From JAEDES01 sp964616405 (GTDB lineage Bacteria; Bacillota_I; Bacilli_A; RF39; UBA660), in contig CAZTRE010000006.1 of assembly GCA_964616405.1 (NCBI GenBank), positions 1 to 45,941 of the forward strand: a DNA stretch of 45,941 nt, read 5' to 3'. Below are positions 25,661-34,513 of the stretch, in pieces. Position numbers and translations under genes: made by a program. The notes below the pieces were generated by a model that saw only the letters and a list, made by a program, of their open reading frames with translations, was not told the DNA's origin and ran no database searches. Numbering within the stretch: the stretch's first letter is position 1; every line of letters begins with the position of its first letter.

Positions 25661-26899
25661 TTAATTATCAAAAAAGCGACCAAACACTTTACCTATTATA
25701 TTGTCATTATTATTTACTTTTTGTTGGGTAGAGATTAAACTTTCCATATCTTCATTATTAAGCATATTATAGCTTTTTCCCCTAAGGGCTAATTTGTCAT
25801 CAAAATACTTAATTACGCCTAATGCACTACTATATTTATTATGTCTTACCCCCATAGTTGATATATTGCAGACTTTAGCTAAATTACCAAACTCTTCCTC
25901 GATTAAATAAGAAAAGCCGGCAACTTCACTCAATCCACCTGTTATAATTATATAACGTATTTCTCGATTTGTTAAGTTTTTTATTTCATTTTTCGCAAGT
26001 TTTAATATTTCTCGCAATCTTGCTTCTACTACTTTCGACACACCTACTTGTGATAATTCTTTTTTATCACCATTCTTATCCTTAACTTCAATAACATCAT
26101 TAACATCAGCATAATTACTCATGCTAACTGCAAAAGCTTCTTTTAATTTTCTCGCTTGAGAAGCATCAACTTTAAAAATATAAGCCAAATCCTTATCAAC
26201 ATTATTACTTCCAAGTGGAAGTAGAGCGTGCTTTATTTGAATACCCTTATTAAAAACAGATACATTAGTAGAGTCTTCCCCAATATTAATAATTGCTCCT
26301 ACTATCATATCATATTTATTATTTTTAACTGTATAATAGTCGCCTGTCGAAGTAAAAGCAACATCAACAGTTTCTACTCCACATAATTTTAAAACTTCTA
26401 ATATTCTATAAAGCCCCTCCTTAGGAAGCGTACTAATAACTACTCTTGTTTCTAAATAGTCGCCACTCATTCCTTTTGGATCTTTTACATTTTCCTTATC
26501 ATCAACCTTAAAACTAATTGGTGTTGCCGTAATAAGTTCATCATCATCAAAATTTTGGCCTTTAAGGGCATCACTTAAAGCATTAGAAATATCTTCTCCC
26601 GTAATTTTATCTGGATCCAAAACATCACAGCATCCAACTACAATATCCATCTTACAATTAGTGGGTGGCACACAAGCCACAACTTTAGTAATTTTTATAC
26701 CTAAAAGCTCCCCAGCTTCTTTTAAGGCTTTTTTCACACTACTAATAGCCTGTTTCATATCTTCAACTTGTCCATATTTAATTCCTGAAGACGCACTACT
26801 AGTAGAGGCTAAAATATGAAATTGTTTATTCTGCTTCTCAGCCACCACTACTTTTACACTATTTGTACCAAGTTCAATTCCAGTATAAATATTACCCAT
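25661..26899 (-). CDS. ftsA: Cell division protein FtsA
   Basis: An actin-like protein that tethers FtsZ to the membrane, 412 residues. The phosphate 1 motif GIELGTNSVKVV opens the protein, the SHS2/1C region follows, AIINIGEDSTNVSVF is phosphate 2, and IITGGLSEVAG is the adenosine motif. The C terminus IIGKVFGRFFDN is the amphipathic membrane-targeting helix. The ATG at 26899 is preferred; AGGAG lies nine bases upstream, while the ATG three codons earlier abuts that site. It is the first gene of ftsA-ftsZ with its own promoter. Confidence 0.95.
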   Translation of the reverse strand: MGNIYTGIELGTNSVKVVVAEKQNKQFHILASTSSASSGIKYGQVEDMKQAISSVKKALKEAGELLGIKITKVVACVPPTNCKMDIVVGCCDVLDPDKITGEDISNALSDALKGQNFDDDELITATPISFKVDDKENVKDPKGMSGDYLETRVVISTLPKEGLYRILEVLKLCGVETVDVAFTSTGDYYTVKNNKYDMIVGAIINIGEDSTNVSVFNKGIQIKHALLPLGSNNVDKDLAYIFKVDASQARKLKEAFAVSMSNYADVNDVIEVKDKNGDKKELSQVGVSKVVEARLREILKLAKNEIKNLTNREIRYIIITGGLSEVAGFSYLIEEEFGNLAKVCNISTMGVRHNKYSSALGVIKYFDDKLALRGKSYNMLNNEDMESLISTQQKVNNNDNIIGKVFGRFFDN

Positions 26900-26926
26900 C
26901 ACATGCATCTCCTACTCTCATCAATA

Positions 26927-26955
26927 ATTATACGACTAAATTCATAATTTGTAAA
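26927..26955 (-). promoter_or_regulatory. Promoter of ftsA-ftsZ
   Basis: TTTACA (26950-26955), a 17-base spacer and TATAAT (26927-26932) on the minus strand; one mismatch in total. Confidence 0.75.
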
Positions 26956-26978
26956 AGCTTTTTCTAAGAAATAAGCAA

Positions 26979-28292
26979 TTACTTCTTAATATAAAATTCA
27001 AATCCATATATCTCATCAATCTTTGTACAATTATCCAAAACATATTTAAGAGCTGTCTTATCCGTCTGCCTCGTACCCTCATAAGATTTTCTATTTATAA
27101 CAAATACAGCCTCATCCTTCTTTTTAAGTTCTGATCTTAATTTTTTAGAACCATTATACCCCCAATTACCAGTATTAATTAAATCAAAATAATTAATATC
27201 CCAATCATTTAATATCTTATAATAATAACTTTGTTCAAATAAAAGTAATAATTCTCTGTCACTATACTTCTTTAACACTTTATTAACTTCTTTAGTTTCC
27301 TTAATATGTGCATCTGATATATACCTATATTCAAAATGCTTAATCGGATTAGGGTAAGTAATGGTTCCATCTATACCAACCATGAAGTTAACAATAACAA
27401 TTCCTAGCATACTTCCATACATGAATAAATCTAATTTTAATCTCTTAATATTTATCTTCTCTAAAACTAGCAAAATAACTCCTAAAGCAAAAAATCTTAT
27501 ATGAAAAAAATCAAACATCGGCACTGCCATCACTGACAAAACTAATACATAATATTTATCAATACAATCTCTTCTTTTAAAAATATAATAACAAACTACA
27601 CCAAGTAAAAAAATATATATAATAATAAAAGCTCTATTACCTGCATAATTATTTGCTCCAAAATCAAATAAACCTAATATACATAAATCAAAAAACTGCT
27701 TGTATGAATTAGTTCCGAACAAATATATTATAAATATAACTACTGGCACTAATGCTCCTAATATTCGTCTTCCTAATTTTTTTAAATCTTTATCTTTAAA
27801 TACATAGTATAAAGAAACCAGCGCCAAACATCCCCCAACACTTTGTTTAGTTAAAACTGCCAGTCCGATTATAATACCAATTAAATAATCATTACATTTT
27901 TTTCTTTCCATATATATGAGTACTAAAAATAAAAAAAATATAAAATAATTGTAACTAGCATATAACATGTCATAATTAATAAATAAATATATTAAGAAAA
28001 TATTTGCATTTTTACCAATTAACTTTTCTAAAAGTATATATGTTCCTACTATTAATAAGCTTTGACATATGTCTATCACTAAAAAGTTTGATCCAAATAT
28101 ATGAAATGGTAAAGAAAAAAGGAAAGGAAAAAATGGTGTTATAACCATATTAAAATCCTTATACGGAATTCTGCCCATATATATATTATGTATAAATCCA
28201 TAATTCCAAATTTCGTCTAAATCAAACGAAACAAAACTTAAAAACACCAAAGATACTAAGAAAATAAAAATATATTTAAAATACTTTTTCAT
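26979..28292 (-). CDS. Multi-pass membrane protein, GT-C glycosyltransferase-like
   Basis: A 437-residue protein with about ten membrane helices up to residue 310 and a soluble C-terminal domain outside. The first outside loop carries D24, D26 and E27 (FDLDEIWNYG), the position of the acidic motif in GT-C transferases of the ArnT/PMT type, and KQSVGG follows in a later loop. This suggests transfer of a sugar from a lipid-phosphate donor, but acceptor and donor cannot be inferred. AAGGAG lies ten bases before the ATG. It sits between the ftsQ terminator and the ftsA promoter, inside a division cluster. Confidence 0.68.
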   Translation of the reverse strand: MKKYFKYIFIFLVSLVFLSFVSFDLDEIWNYGFIHNIYMGRIPYKDFNMVITPFFPFLFSLPFHIFGSNFLVIDICQSLLIVGTYILLEKLIGKNANIFLIYLFINYDMLYASYNYFIFFLFLVLIYMERKKCNDYLIGIIIGLAVLTKQSVGGCLALVSLYYVFKDKDLKKLGRRILGALVPVVIFIIYLFGTNSYKQFFDLCILGLFDFGANNYAGNRAFIIIYIFLLGVVCYYIFKRRDCIDKYYVLVLSVMAVPMFDFFHIRFFALGVILLVLEKINIKRLKLDLFMYGSMLGIVIVNFMVGIDGTITYPNPIKHFEYRYISDAHIKETKEVNKVLKKYSDRELLLLFEQSYYYKILNDWDINYFDLINTGNWGYNGSKKLRSELKKKDEAVFVINRKSYEGTRQTDKTALKYVLDNCTKIDEIYGFEFYIKK

Positions 28293-28366
28293 AGTCTAAT
28301 TTCTCCTTATCGTAAAACTTACTTTGCTTAAAAAAAGTAATATCAAATATCAAAAACTAAAAAGAA

Positions 28367-28400
28367 TAAAAAAAGAAAAATATATGTAAAATTTTTCTTT
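28367..28400 (-). terminator. Terminator of murG-murB-ftsQ
   Basis: On the minus strand AAAGAAAAAT pairs with ATTTTTCTTT, followed by TTTTA. The stem is A-T rich. Confidence 0.65.
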
Positions 28401-28417
28401 ATAATTATTTCTACCTT

Positions 28418-29104
28418 CTACTCCTTTATCTGAAAATGATTACCATTATCTAAATATAATATTCCTCTGCGTCCTTCTAACTGACCTAATACATCATTAT
28501 AATAATTAATCATGTTAAATTTTGTCAAAGTAAGATAAACCATATTTCCATCATCCATATATAATAAAAATCTATCTTTATCTAAATCATTAGGAACATA
28601 CTCAATATCAGATATCTTTGCTAAAATATCACTATTAATTTCACTCATTCCTGCGACAAACTTCTTATACTTTTTATCCGGAACATAATTTAAAAGTCTT
28701 GGAACTCTAAATGTAAAATCATCCCTGCCATTTATTTCTTGTTCATCAGCAAACACTACCTTTTGATCACTATCTTTAATAAACAACGCCCTATTTTCTT
28801 CTATCTTAATAGTAAGTGTTCGATGTAGTCCCCTTTTAATTTTAGCATCACTAATATAAGATGATGTTTTGAGTTTCTTTTCCCTTTTATACATATTGCT
28901 CATCCAAAAGCTAGGATAATTAGTAACACCAGCTAATTTCAATATATAATCATCATCTAAATATTCATTTCCTATAACAATCAGATTGTTAATTGGTAAC
29001 TTTAAATAATTATATACGCCAAAAAATAGTCCTGATAGGACCAAAAGAATTAACAATAATCTAAATACACGTAACTTTCTCTTCTTGACTATTTTTTTTG
29101 CCAT
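28418..29104 (-). CDS. ftsQ: Cell division protein FtsQ/DivIB
   Basis: A bitopic division protein of 228 residues. A basic cytoplasmic tail (KKIVKKRKLR) precedes one membrane helix (about 15-32). The POTRA domain follows directly (LPINNLIVIGNEYLDDDYILKLAG), then the beta domain (LHRTLTIKIEENRALF). It would act in the FtsQLB complex at the septum. Its start lies seven bases past the murB stop. GGGAG precedes the ATG by ten bases. Confidence 0.9.
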   Translation of the reverse strand: MAKKIVKKRKLRVFRLLLILLVLSGLFFGVYNYLKLPINNLIVIGNEYLDDDYILKLAGVTNYPSFWMSNMYKREKKLKTSSYISDAKIKRGLHRTLTIKIEENRALFIKDSDQKVVFADEQEINGRDDFTFRVPRLLNYVPDKKYKKFVAGMSEINSDILAKISDIEYVPNDLDKDRFLLYMDDGNMVYLTLTKFNMINYYNDVLGQLEGRRGILYLDNGNHFQIKE

Positions 29105-29111
29105 ACCCTAA

Positions 29112-30023
29112 TTACTCCCAATTTACAAATTCTTGTTCTATTTTCATATCGATACCATATTCATCCAATACTTTTTGATGTACCAACTCGATCAATTCTT
29201 TAACATCTTTTCCTTTTGCTTTTTTATAATTAATAATGAAATTGGCATGTTTCTCACTAACTTTAGCTCCACCAATAGATTTTCCTTTAAGACCTAAATC
29301 TTCAATCAATTTACCCGCAAACATTCCTTCAGGATTTCTAAATACTGAGCCTGCTGATGGGTATTCTAAAGGCTGAGACTCCATACGACGATGTCGTCTT
29401 TCTTTAATTACTTCGTCTAATGCATTCTTATCACCTTTTTCAAGCTTTATCACAACTTCTAAACAAATATAGTTTGGATGTTTTTGTAAAAAAGATGTTC
29501 TATAATGAAAGTTCATTTCTTTATTTTCTAATGTAATAATATTAAAATCGGGTGTTAAAACTTTAACCTCACTAACAATGTATCCCATATCACTTTTATA
29601 GGCACCAGCATTCATAAATACTGCGCCCCCAACCGTTCCTGGAATGCCTGAGGCAAATTCAAGTCCTGCTAAACCCTTCTTTGCCGCCTGTAATGATAAT
29701 TTCATTAATGAATATCCAGCGCCAACTCGAATCTTATTTCTTCCAAAAAACTCAATATTATCAAATCCACTTAATCTAATTATTACTCCATCAAAAACAG
29801 CATCGCTAAATAAAACATTGGAACCAAATCCTAATATTTTATATTTAATATGATGAGTTTTAATTATTTTTAGTAGTTTGATTAAACATTCTACATTTTT
29901 TGGATAAACCATCAATTTGGCATTACCCCCAACTTTATATGTAGTATGTTTGCTTAATGGAACATTTCGCTCGCATTTCCCAATACCAGCCGCTTCTATC
30001 ATTTTAATTAACTCACTTCTCAT
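29112..30023 (-). CDS. murB: UDP-N-acetylenolpyruvoylglucosamine reductase
   Basis: FAD-dependent enzyme completing UDP-MurNAc synthesis. The FAD-binding domain has TTYKVGGNAKLMVYP and LGFGSNVLFSD, then the family segments SGIPGTVGGAVFMNAGAY, YRTSF and SAGSVFRNPEG, with the catalytic Ser in the last. Glu near the C terminus completes the active site. The length of 303 matches Bacillus MurB. ATG at 30023 is preceded by GGGTGA, which overlaps the murG stop; an earlier GTG belongs to that site. Confidence 0.96.
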   Translation of the reverse strand: MRSELIKMIEAAGIGKCERNVPLSKHTTYKVGGNAKLMVYPKNVECLIKLLKIIKTHHIKYKILGFGSNVLFSDAVFDGVIIRLSGFDNIEFFGRNKIRVGAGYSLMKLSLQAAKKGLAGLEFASGIPGTVGGAVFMNAGAYKSDMGYIVSEVKVLTPDFNIITLENKEMNFHYRTSFLQKHPNYICLEVVIKLEKGDKNALDEVIKERRHRRMESQPLEYPSAGSVFRNPEGMFAGKLIEDLGLKGKSIGGAKVSEKHANFIINYKKAKGKDVKELIELVHQKVLDEYGIDMKIEQEFVNWE

Positions 30024-30028
30024 ATAAT

Positions 30029-31105
30029 TCACCCAATTATCTTTCTAATCTCATCATAGATCTTAGTGGCCGAATCTAAAACGCCCAGTTTTTTACTAGC
30101 TTTCATCATATCAGCATATGCCTTACTATCGTTTAATAACTTATCAATTTCCTCAATTAAAATATCCTTAGAAAAATTTTCTTCTTCTACGATCTTACAT
30201 GCGCCTAAATCTTCTAATTCTTTAGCATTCATATATTGGTGATTATGAGTAACATATGGCGATGGTACTAAAATAGCTGGTAACCCTATGGCCGTAATTT
30301 CTGCGATAGTTGAAGCGCCTGCACGTGAAACAATCAAATCAGTATCCTTCATCACATTAATAAAATTATCTAAATAAGGTACAACCTTAACATTATCCGG
30401 CACCTTAACTTCTTTATAATTGTCAATATACTCTTTACCCGTAACCACTACCACTTGATACTTTTTATTCTTAAATCCCGGTATTAGTTCTTTTACCTTT
30501 TTAGTCATAGTTGCAGAACCCAAAGAACCCATTACAATAATCACTAACTTCTTTGTACCATCTAATCCCAAACTTTTTTTTGAGACCTTTTTAACATCAA
30601 TAATTTCTTCACTTCTAGGATTTCCCGTATAAACAACATTTTTACTTTTAAATAAATTAATACTATTAGGCAAAGAAACGCAAACGCAATCAACCACTTT
30701 GGCTAATAACTTATTAGAAAGACCCGGAATAGAGTTTTGTTCATGAATAATCGTCTTATATCCCAAACTATGGGCAGCCGTTAATACTGGTAAAGTAATA
30801 TAACCTCCTACTCCAATCACTATATCTGGATTAAATTTCTTGATTTCCTTCTTCGCATCCTTAATTGCTTTATTATATTTTTTCAAAACTTGAAAATTTT
30901 TAAATAAATTTTTTCTGTCTAATCCACTGACTTCTAAACCAACAAAATCAATCCCTAATTTAGGAATAATATCTTTTTCCATTCGATCAGTAGTACCTAT
31001 ATATAAAATTTCACTATTTGCTTCTTTTTCTTTAATCTTATTTATAATTGCTAATGCTGGATATATATGACCACCTGTTCCTCCAGCTACAACTATCGCT
31101 CTCAT
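30029..31105 (-). CDS. murG: Lipid II synthase (MurG)
   Basis: Membrane-associated glycosyltransferase (GT28) adding GlcNAc to lipid I, 358 residues. The first glycine loop VAGGTGGHIYPALA is at the N terminus, the second G loop is IGVGGYIT, HEQNSIPG follows, and the UDP-GlcNAc-binding segment SRAGASTIAEI lies near residue 265. It is the first gene of murG-murB-ftsQ. Confidence 0.97.
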   Translation of the reverse strand: MRAIVVAGGTGGHIYPALAIINKIKEKEANSEILYIGTTDRMEKDIIPKLGIDFVGLEVSGLDRKNLFKNFQVLKKYNKAIKDAKKEIKKFNPDIVIGVGGYITLPVLTAAHSLGYKTIIHEQNSIPGLSNKLLAKVVDCVCVSLPNSINLFKSKNVVYTGNPRSEEIIDVKKVSKKSLGLDGTKKLVIIVMGSLGSATMTKKVKELIPGFKNKKYQVVVVTGKEYIDNYKEVKVPDNVKVVPYLDNFINVMKDTDLIVSRAGASTIAEITAIGLPAILVPSPYVTHNHQYMNAKELEDLGACKIVEEENFSKDILIEEIDKLLNDSKAYADMMKASKKLGVLDSATKIYDEIRKIIG

Positions 31106-31129
31106 TATTTAATCACATCCCGTTACTTT

Positions 31130-31138
31130 ATTATACCA
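31130..31138 (-). promoter_or_regulatory. Extended -10 promoter of murG-murB-ftsQ
   Basis: TGGTATAAT on the minus strand, about 25 bases upstream of the murG start; the -35 is poor. Confidence 0.55.
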
Positions 31139-31290
31139 TACATCGCTTTTATTATCTAAAATAATCTATACATCTTTATAATATAATATTCATATTAATT
31201 ATAACCCATACTATAAATTATGTAAATAAAAGCCCTAGTAAATAAACAAAATATATGATAAAATTAAACACAAAAGAAAAGAGGAATATT

Positions 31291-32448
31291 ATGAAAGCTA
31301 TCGGAATAATTGCTGAATACAATCCTTTCCATAATGGTCACTTATATCATTTAACCAAAATAAAAGAATTATATAAAGATTATGCTATCGTGCTAGTAAT
31401 GAGTGGCAACTTTACAGAACGTGGAGATGTTTCCATAATTGATAAATGGAAAAAAACTGAAATTGCTAAAAAAGCAGGCATAGATTTAATTGTTGAACTA
31501 CCTTTTCCATTCGCCACTCAAAGTGCCGACTACTTTAGTTATGGAGCAATTACCATTCTAGAATATCTAGGCGTAGAAAGAGTAGTATTTGGTAGTGAAT
31601 CTAATAACATACACGACTTAGAATTAATCGCAGATGCTCAACTTAATAATGAAGATTTTGATAAATTAGTAAAAATATACTCCAAATTTGGATATAACTA
31701 CCCTACCGCTCTATCTTTAGCATTAAAAGATTTAACTGGTAAAAATATAACTACACCTAATGACCTTTTAGGAGTAAGCTATATTAAAACTATCAAGAAA
31801 AATAATTATAAAATTATCCCCGAAACAATTAAACGAACTAGCTCCTATCATGATGAAGAACTAATTGAACATTCTAGTGCCACTGCCATTAGAAAAGCTT
31901 TAAAAGAACACAAAAATATCAGTGAATTTGTACCTAAATTTACTATAGACTATTTAACTAACCTTCACTTTATTGAAGAATACTTTCCCCTTTTAAAATA
32001 TAAAATCTTAACCGAGGCAGATCTCTCAATATATCAAACAGTTGATGAAGGCATTGAAAAAGCCATTAAAAAAGAAATAACTAACACTACATCTTATGAT
32101 GAACTAGTTCAAAAATTAAAAAGTAAACGCTATACTTATAATAAAATTACTAGAATGCTTCTTCATATATTATGTGGTTTTACCAAAGAAAAAGCTGCTT
32201 CCTTTAAAGAAATTTCATATATCAGACTCCTAGGATTTAACGAAACAGGTCGAAATTATTTAAGTAGTATAAAAAAAGATATCCCCGTTCCACTTATAAG
32301 TAAAATTAGTCGCACAAAAAATCCTATGTTAGAATATGAAATCTATACAACAAGCATTTATGCTTTAACTTCATCACACGAAGAAGAATTGTTACTAAAT
32401 AATCAAGAATATAAAAACTTAATGAATACGAAAGGAACAAAATTATGA
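31291..32448 (+). CDS. tmcAL: tRNA(Met) cytidine acetate ligase
   Basis: An ATP-dependent enzyme (YlbM family) that forms N4-acetylcytidine at the wobble base of elongator tRNA(Met) from acetate. The nucleotidyltransferase motif AEYNPFHNGH (about residues 7-16) opens the protein, followed by MSGNFTERGD, VELPFPFATQSAD and SSYHDEELIEHSSATAIR. The length of 385 is typical. AAGAGGA precedes the ATG at 31291; a longer frame upstream has no ribosome site. Its stop overlaps the gmk start (ATGA). Confidence 0.94.
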   Translation: MKAIGIIAEYNPFHNGHLYHLTKIKELYKDYAIVLVMSGNFTERGDVSIIDKWKKTEIAKKAGIDLIVELPFPFATQSADYFSYGAITILEYLGVERVVFGSESNNIHDLELIADAQLNNEDFDKLVKIYSKFGYNYPTALSLALKDLTGKNITTPNDLLGVSYIKTIKKNNYKIIPETIKRTSSYHDEELIEHSSATAIRKALKEHKNISEFVPKFTIDYLTNLHFIEEYFPLLKYKILTEADLSIYQTVDEGIEKAIKKEITNTTSYDELVQKLKSKRYTYNKITRMLLHILCGFTKEKAASFKEISYIRLLGFNETGRNYLSSIKKDIPVPLISKISRTKNPMLEYEIYTTSIYALTSSHEEELLLNNQEYKNLMNTKGTKL

Positions 32449-33128
32449 TAAAACGTAAAAATACTGGTCAATTAATTGTAATATCTTCTCCAAGTGGTTG
32501 TGGCAAAGGAACAATTATTTCTAAGCTCATGGAAAATGATAATAAAAGTAGATGGTTATCTGTCTCAACTACTTCTAGGCCAATAAGAACTAATGATATT
32601 CCAGGTGAAACATATAACTTTGTCACCAAAGAAGAATTTGAAAAATTAATTGAAGAAGATTACTTTATCGAATATACAAACTACGTTGGTAATTACTATG
32701 GTACACCAAAAAAATTCATCAAAGAAAAATTAGAAGAAGGAATAGATGTTATTCTTGAAATAGAAATTGAAGGTGCTTCAAATATCAAAAAAATAATTCC
32801 CGAAGCCCTATTTATATTTATTATGCCACCGTCTCTAAAAATTATGGTAGAACGTCTTAAAAAACGTAATACAGATTCTAAAGATAAAATAATCGAAAGA
32901 TTCCGCACTGCTTACAAGGAAATAAATGAAGTGACAAGATACAACTACGTTGTCGTTAATGACATTCTAGAAGATGCCGTCGATAAAGTTGAAGCAATTA
33001 TTAAAGCTGAAAAGTGTCGCGTTGATCGTATTGAAGAAGTATTCCTTGATACTAAGGAAGAAGAAATTCATGAATTATTAATGGATGAAGAATTTATAAA
33101 CGAAAGTATCACAGAGAAAATTCAATAA
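32445..33128 (+). CDS. gmk: Guanylate kinase
   Basis: Phosphorylates GMP to GDP. The P-loop SPSGCGKGT (about 14-22), the GMP-binding SRPIRTNDIPGETYNFV, YVGNYYGTP and the lid RNTDSKDKIIERF are all present. The length of 227 exceeds the usual 200-210 by an acidic C-terminal tail (from about residue 198). Its ATG overlaps the tmcAL stop by four bases, so the two are coupled. rpoZ, the usual neighbour in Bacillus, is absent here. Confidence 0.96.
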   Translation: MIKRKNTGQLIVISSPSGCGKGTIISKLMENDNKSRWLSVSTTSRPIRTNDIPGETYNFVTKEEFEKLIEEDYFIEYTNYVGNYYGTPKKFIKEKLEEGIDVILEIEIEGASNIKKIIPEALFIFIMPPSLKIMVERLKKRNTDSKDKIIERFRTAYKEINEVTRYNYVVVNDILEDAVDKVEAIIKAEKCRVDRIEEVFLDTKEEEIHELLMDEEFINESITEKIQ

Positions 33129-33171
33129 TTAAAAATAAAAGCACATATAATAAGAATTCAAAATAAAATAG

Positions 33172-33231
33172 AAAAAACAGGGTTTAAGGATGTCCACATT
33201 TTAAAGTGACAATCACAAAAATCCTGTTTTT
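33172..33231. terminator. Bidirectional terminator with a branched loop after gmk
   Basis: AAAAACAGG plus GTTT pairs with AAAT plus CCTGTTTTT (about 13 pairs). The 31-base loop contains a second small stem (GTCCAC/GTGAC with a bulge). A T-run follows on both strands, so it serves gmk and the convergent gene at 33252. Confidence 0.75.
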
Positions 33232-33251
33232 AATTATAATTTTTTAGTAAT

Positions 33252-34424
33252 TCAGTTATTAATTTTTTTAACCTTACTATTTGAATGTAAACCATTATTT
33301 CTTCTTGGTGGAAGTTTTGGTGGAAACCCGCTATTTCTTCTAGACGAAAGTCCCGGTGGGACAATACCAGCCAACTTGCAATTTATGCTTCTTTCAATAA
33401 GATTTTTGTCCTTCTCAGTTAATTCAACATACGGACAAACATCTTTTTTATAATCTTCTCTTTCTCTATGATTATTGTTTAAAGTAATTGTTCCTTCAAT
33501 ATATCCTTTTTTGCTAAAGTCAATAAACCTATTTCTCATAGTTAGGCAAACACCTAAATATTTATCATTTTCTAGTAATGCTATCCACACATGATTTTGA
33601 TCTGATGGTACATAATATCCACTAACTTTTTCAACCGGACATTTTGCCAAAGAATTATTTAGTAATAATAAAGCTAAGTCACTTTGTCCTGAACAAACAC
33701 CTTGTCTATTTTTGTATGTTGATATCGCGTTTTTTGCATCATCTGCAACATAATATACACTTCTCCCATTATGAACACCTGTTTTATAATGTTCCCCACC
33801 AAAACGTATATTTTTATTAATATAATCAGCTATTAAATACATCTTTTCAACATCCGTAAAACCTTTAATCCATCCAACATCAGGCAAAATGCTTGACCAG
33901 ACATCTCTAATAATTGCTCTTTCTTCCAAAAACTTATCTCTGTCAAAAATAAATAAAGGATTATTAAAAACATATCTTAAACTATCTTCATCTAAATTTC
34001 TTAAATAAATATCAGATAAATAACAACTACTTCGTACTTTCCGAACATCAATTAAGCCTGCTCTTACAATATTACCAGCATCGTGATCATCAAAATATGT
34101 AGTATATATATTATTACTTTTGTCCCCTTCAATAGCCAACATGATTTTGTTAAATTGCTTGCCACTTGCACTTATTTCAATTTCTACATTTCCATCACAT
34201 ACTATATTTAATAATCTAAACATTTCAACATAATCTAAAACTTCATGACTGTTATCAATGCTTAAATTTACTAAATATTGCTTATTAGGATCTTTTGAAA
34301 ATTTATGTATTTCCGTATATAAATCTTCTTTATTTAAAGTTTCTAAAGCCGTATCATTTATCATTACTTGAATGCCAATATCCCCATTAGGAATACCTTT
34401 CAATATTCGAAAAAGATTTTTCAT
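33252..34424 (-). CDS. Transglutaminase-like orphan with a Pro/Arg-rich tail
   Basis: A 390-residue cytosolic-looking protein with no signal peptide. The second half carries the pattern of a transglutaminase-like cysteine fold: Cys in NRQGVCSGQSDLA, His in SDQNHVWIALL and Asp in FIDFSKKGYI, in the expected order and spacing, so it may be a cysteine protease, peptidase or amidase. The N-terminal 190 residues are unrecognised. The tail (about 350-385) repeats PPGLSSRRNSG, PPKLPPRRNNG, a short Pro/Arg repeat. The ribosome site (GAGGAG) is rather far from the ATG. It has its own promoter and terminator. Confidence 0.65.
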   Translation of the reverse strand: MKNLFRILKGIPNGDIGIQVMINDTALETLNKEDLYTEIHKFSKDPNKQYLVNLSIDNSHEVLDYVEMFRLLNIVCDGNVEIEISASGKQFNKIMLAIEGDKSNNIYTTYFDDHDAGNIVRAGLIDVRKVRSSCYLSDIYLRNLDEDSLRYVFNNPLFIFDRDKFLEERAIIRDVWSSILPDVGWIKGFTDVEKMYLIADYINKNIRFGGEHYKTGVHNGRSVYYVADDAKNAISTYKNRQGVCSGQSDLALLLLNNSLAKCPVEKVSGYYVPSDQNHVWIALLENDKYLGVCLTMRNRFIDFSKKGYIEGTITLNNNHREREDYKKDVCPYVELTEKDKNLIERSINCKLAGIVPPGLSSRRNSGFPPKLPPRRNNGLHSNSKVKKINN

Positions 34425-34453
34425 ATATCACTACACTCCTCTAAATGTCTTAT

Positions 34454-34482
34454 ATTATACCATCAATGATAAAATCATTCAA
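34454..34482 (-). promoter_or_regulatory. Promoter of the transglutaminase-like gene
   Basis: TTGAAT (34477-34482), a 17-base spacer and TATAAT (34454-34459) preceded by TGG, on the minus strand. Confidence 0.75.
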
Positions 34483-34489
34483 CCCAAAC

Positions 34490-34513
34490 AAAAAAGTGAT
34501 TATTTAATCACTT
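34490..34513 (-). terminator. Terminator of pyk
   Basis: On the minus strand AAGTGATT pairs with AATCACTT around AAAT, followed by TTTT; it overlaps the pyk stop. Confidence 0.85.
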
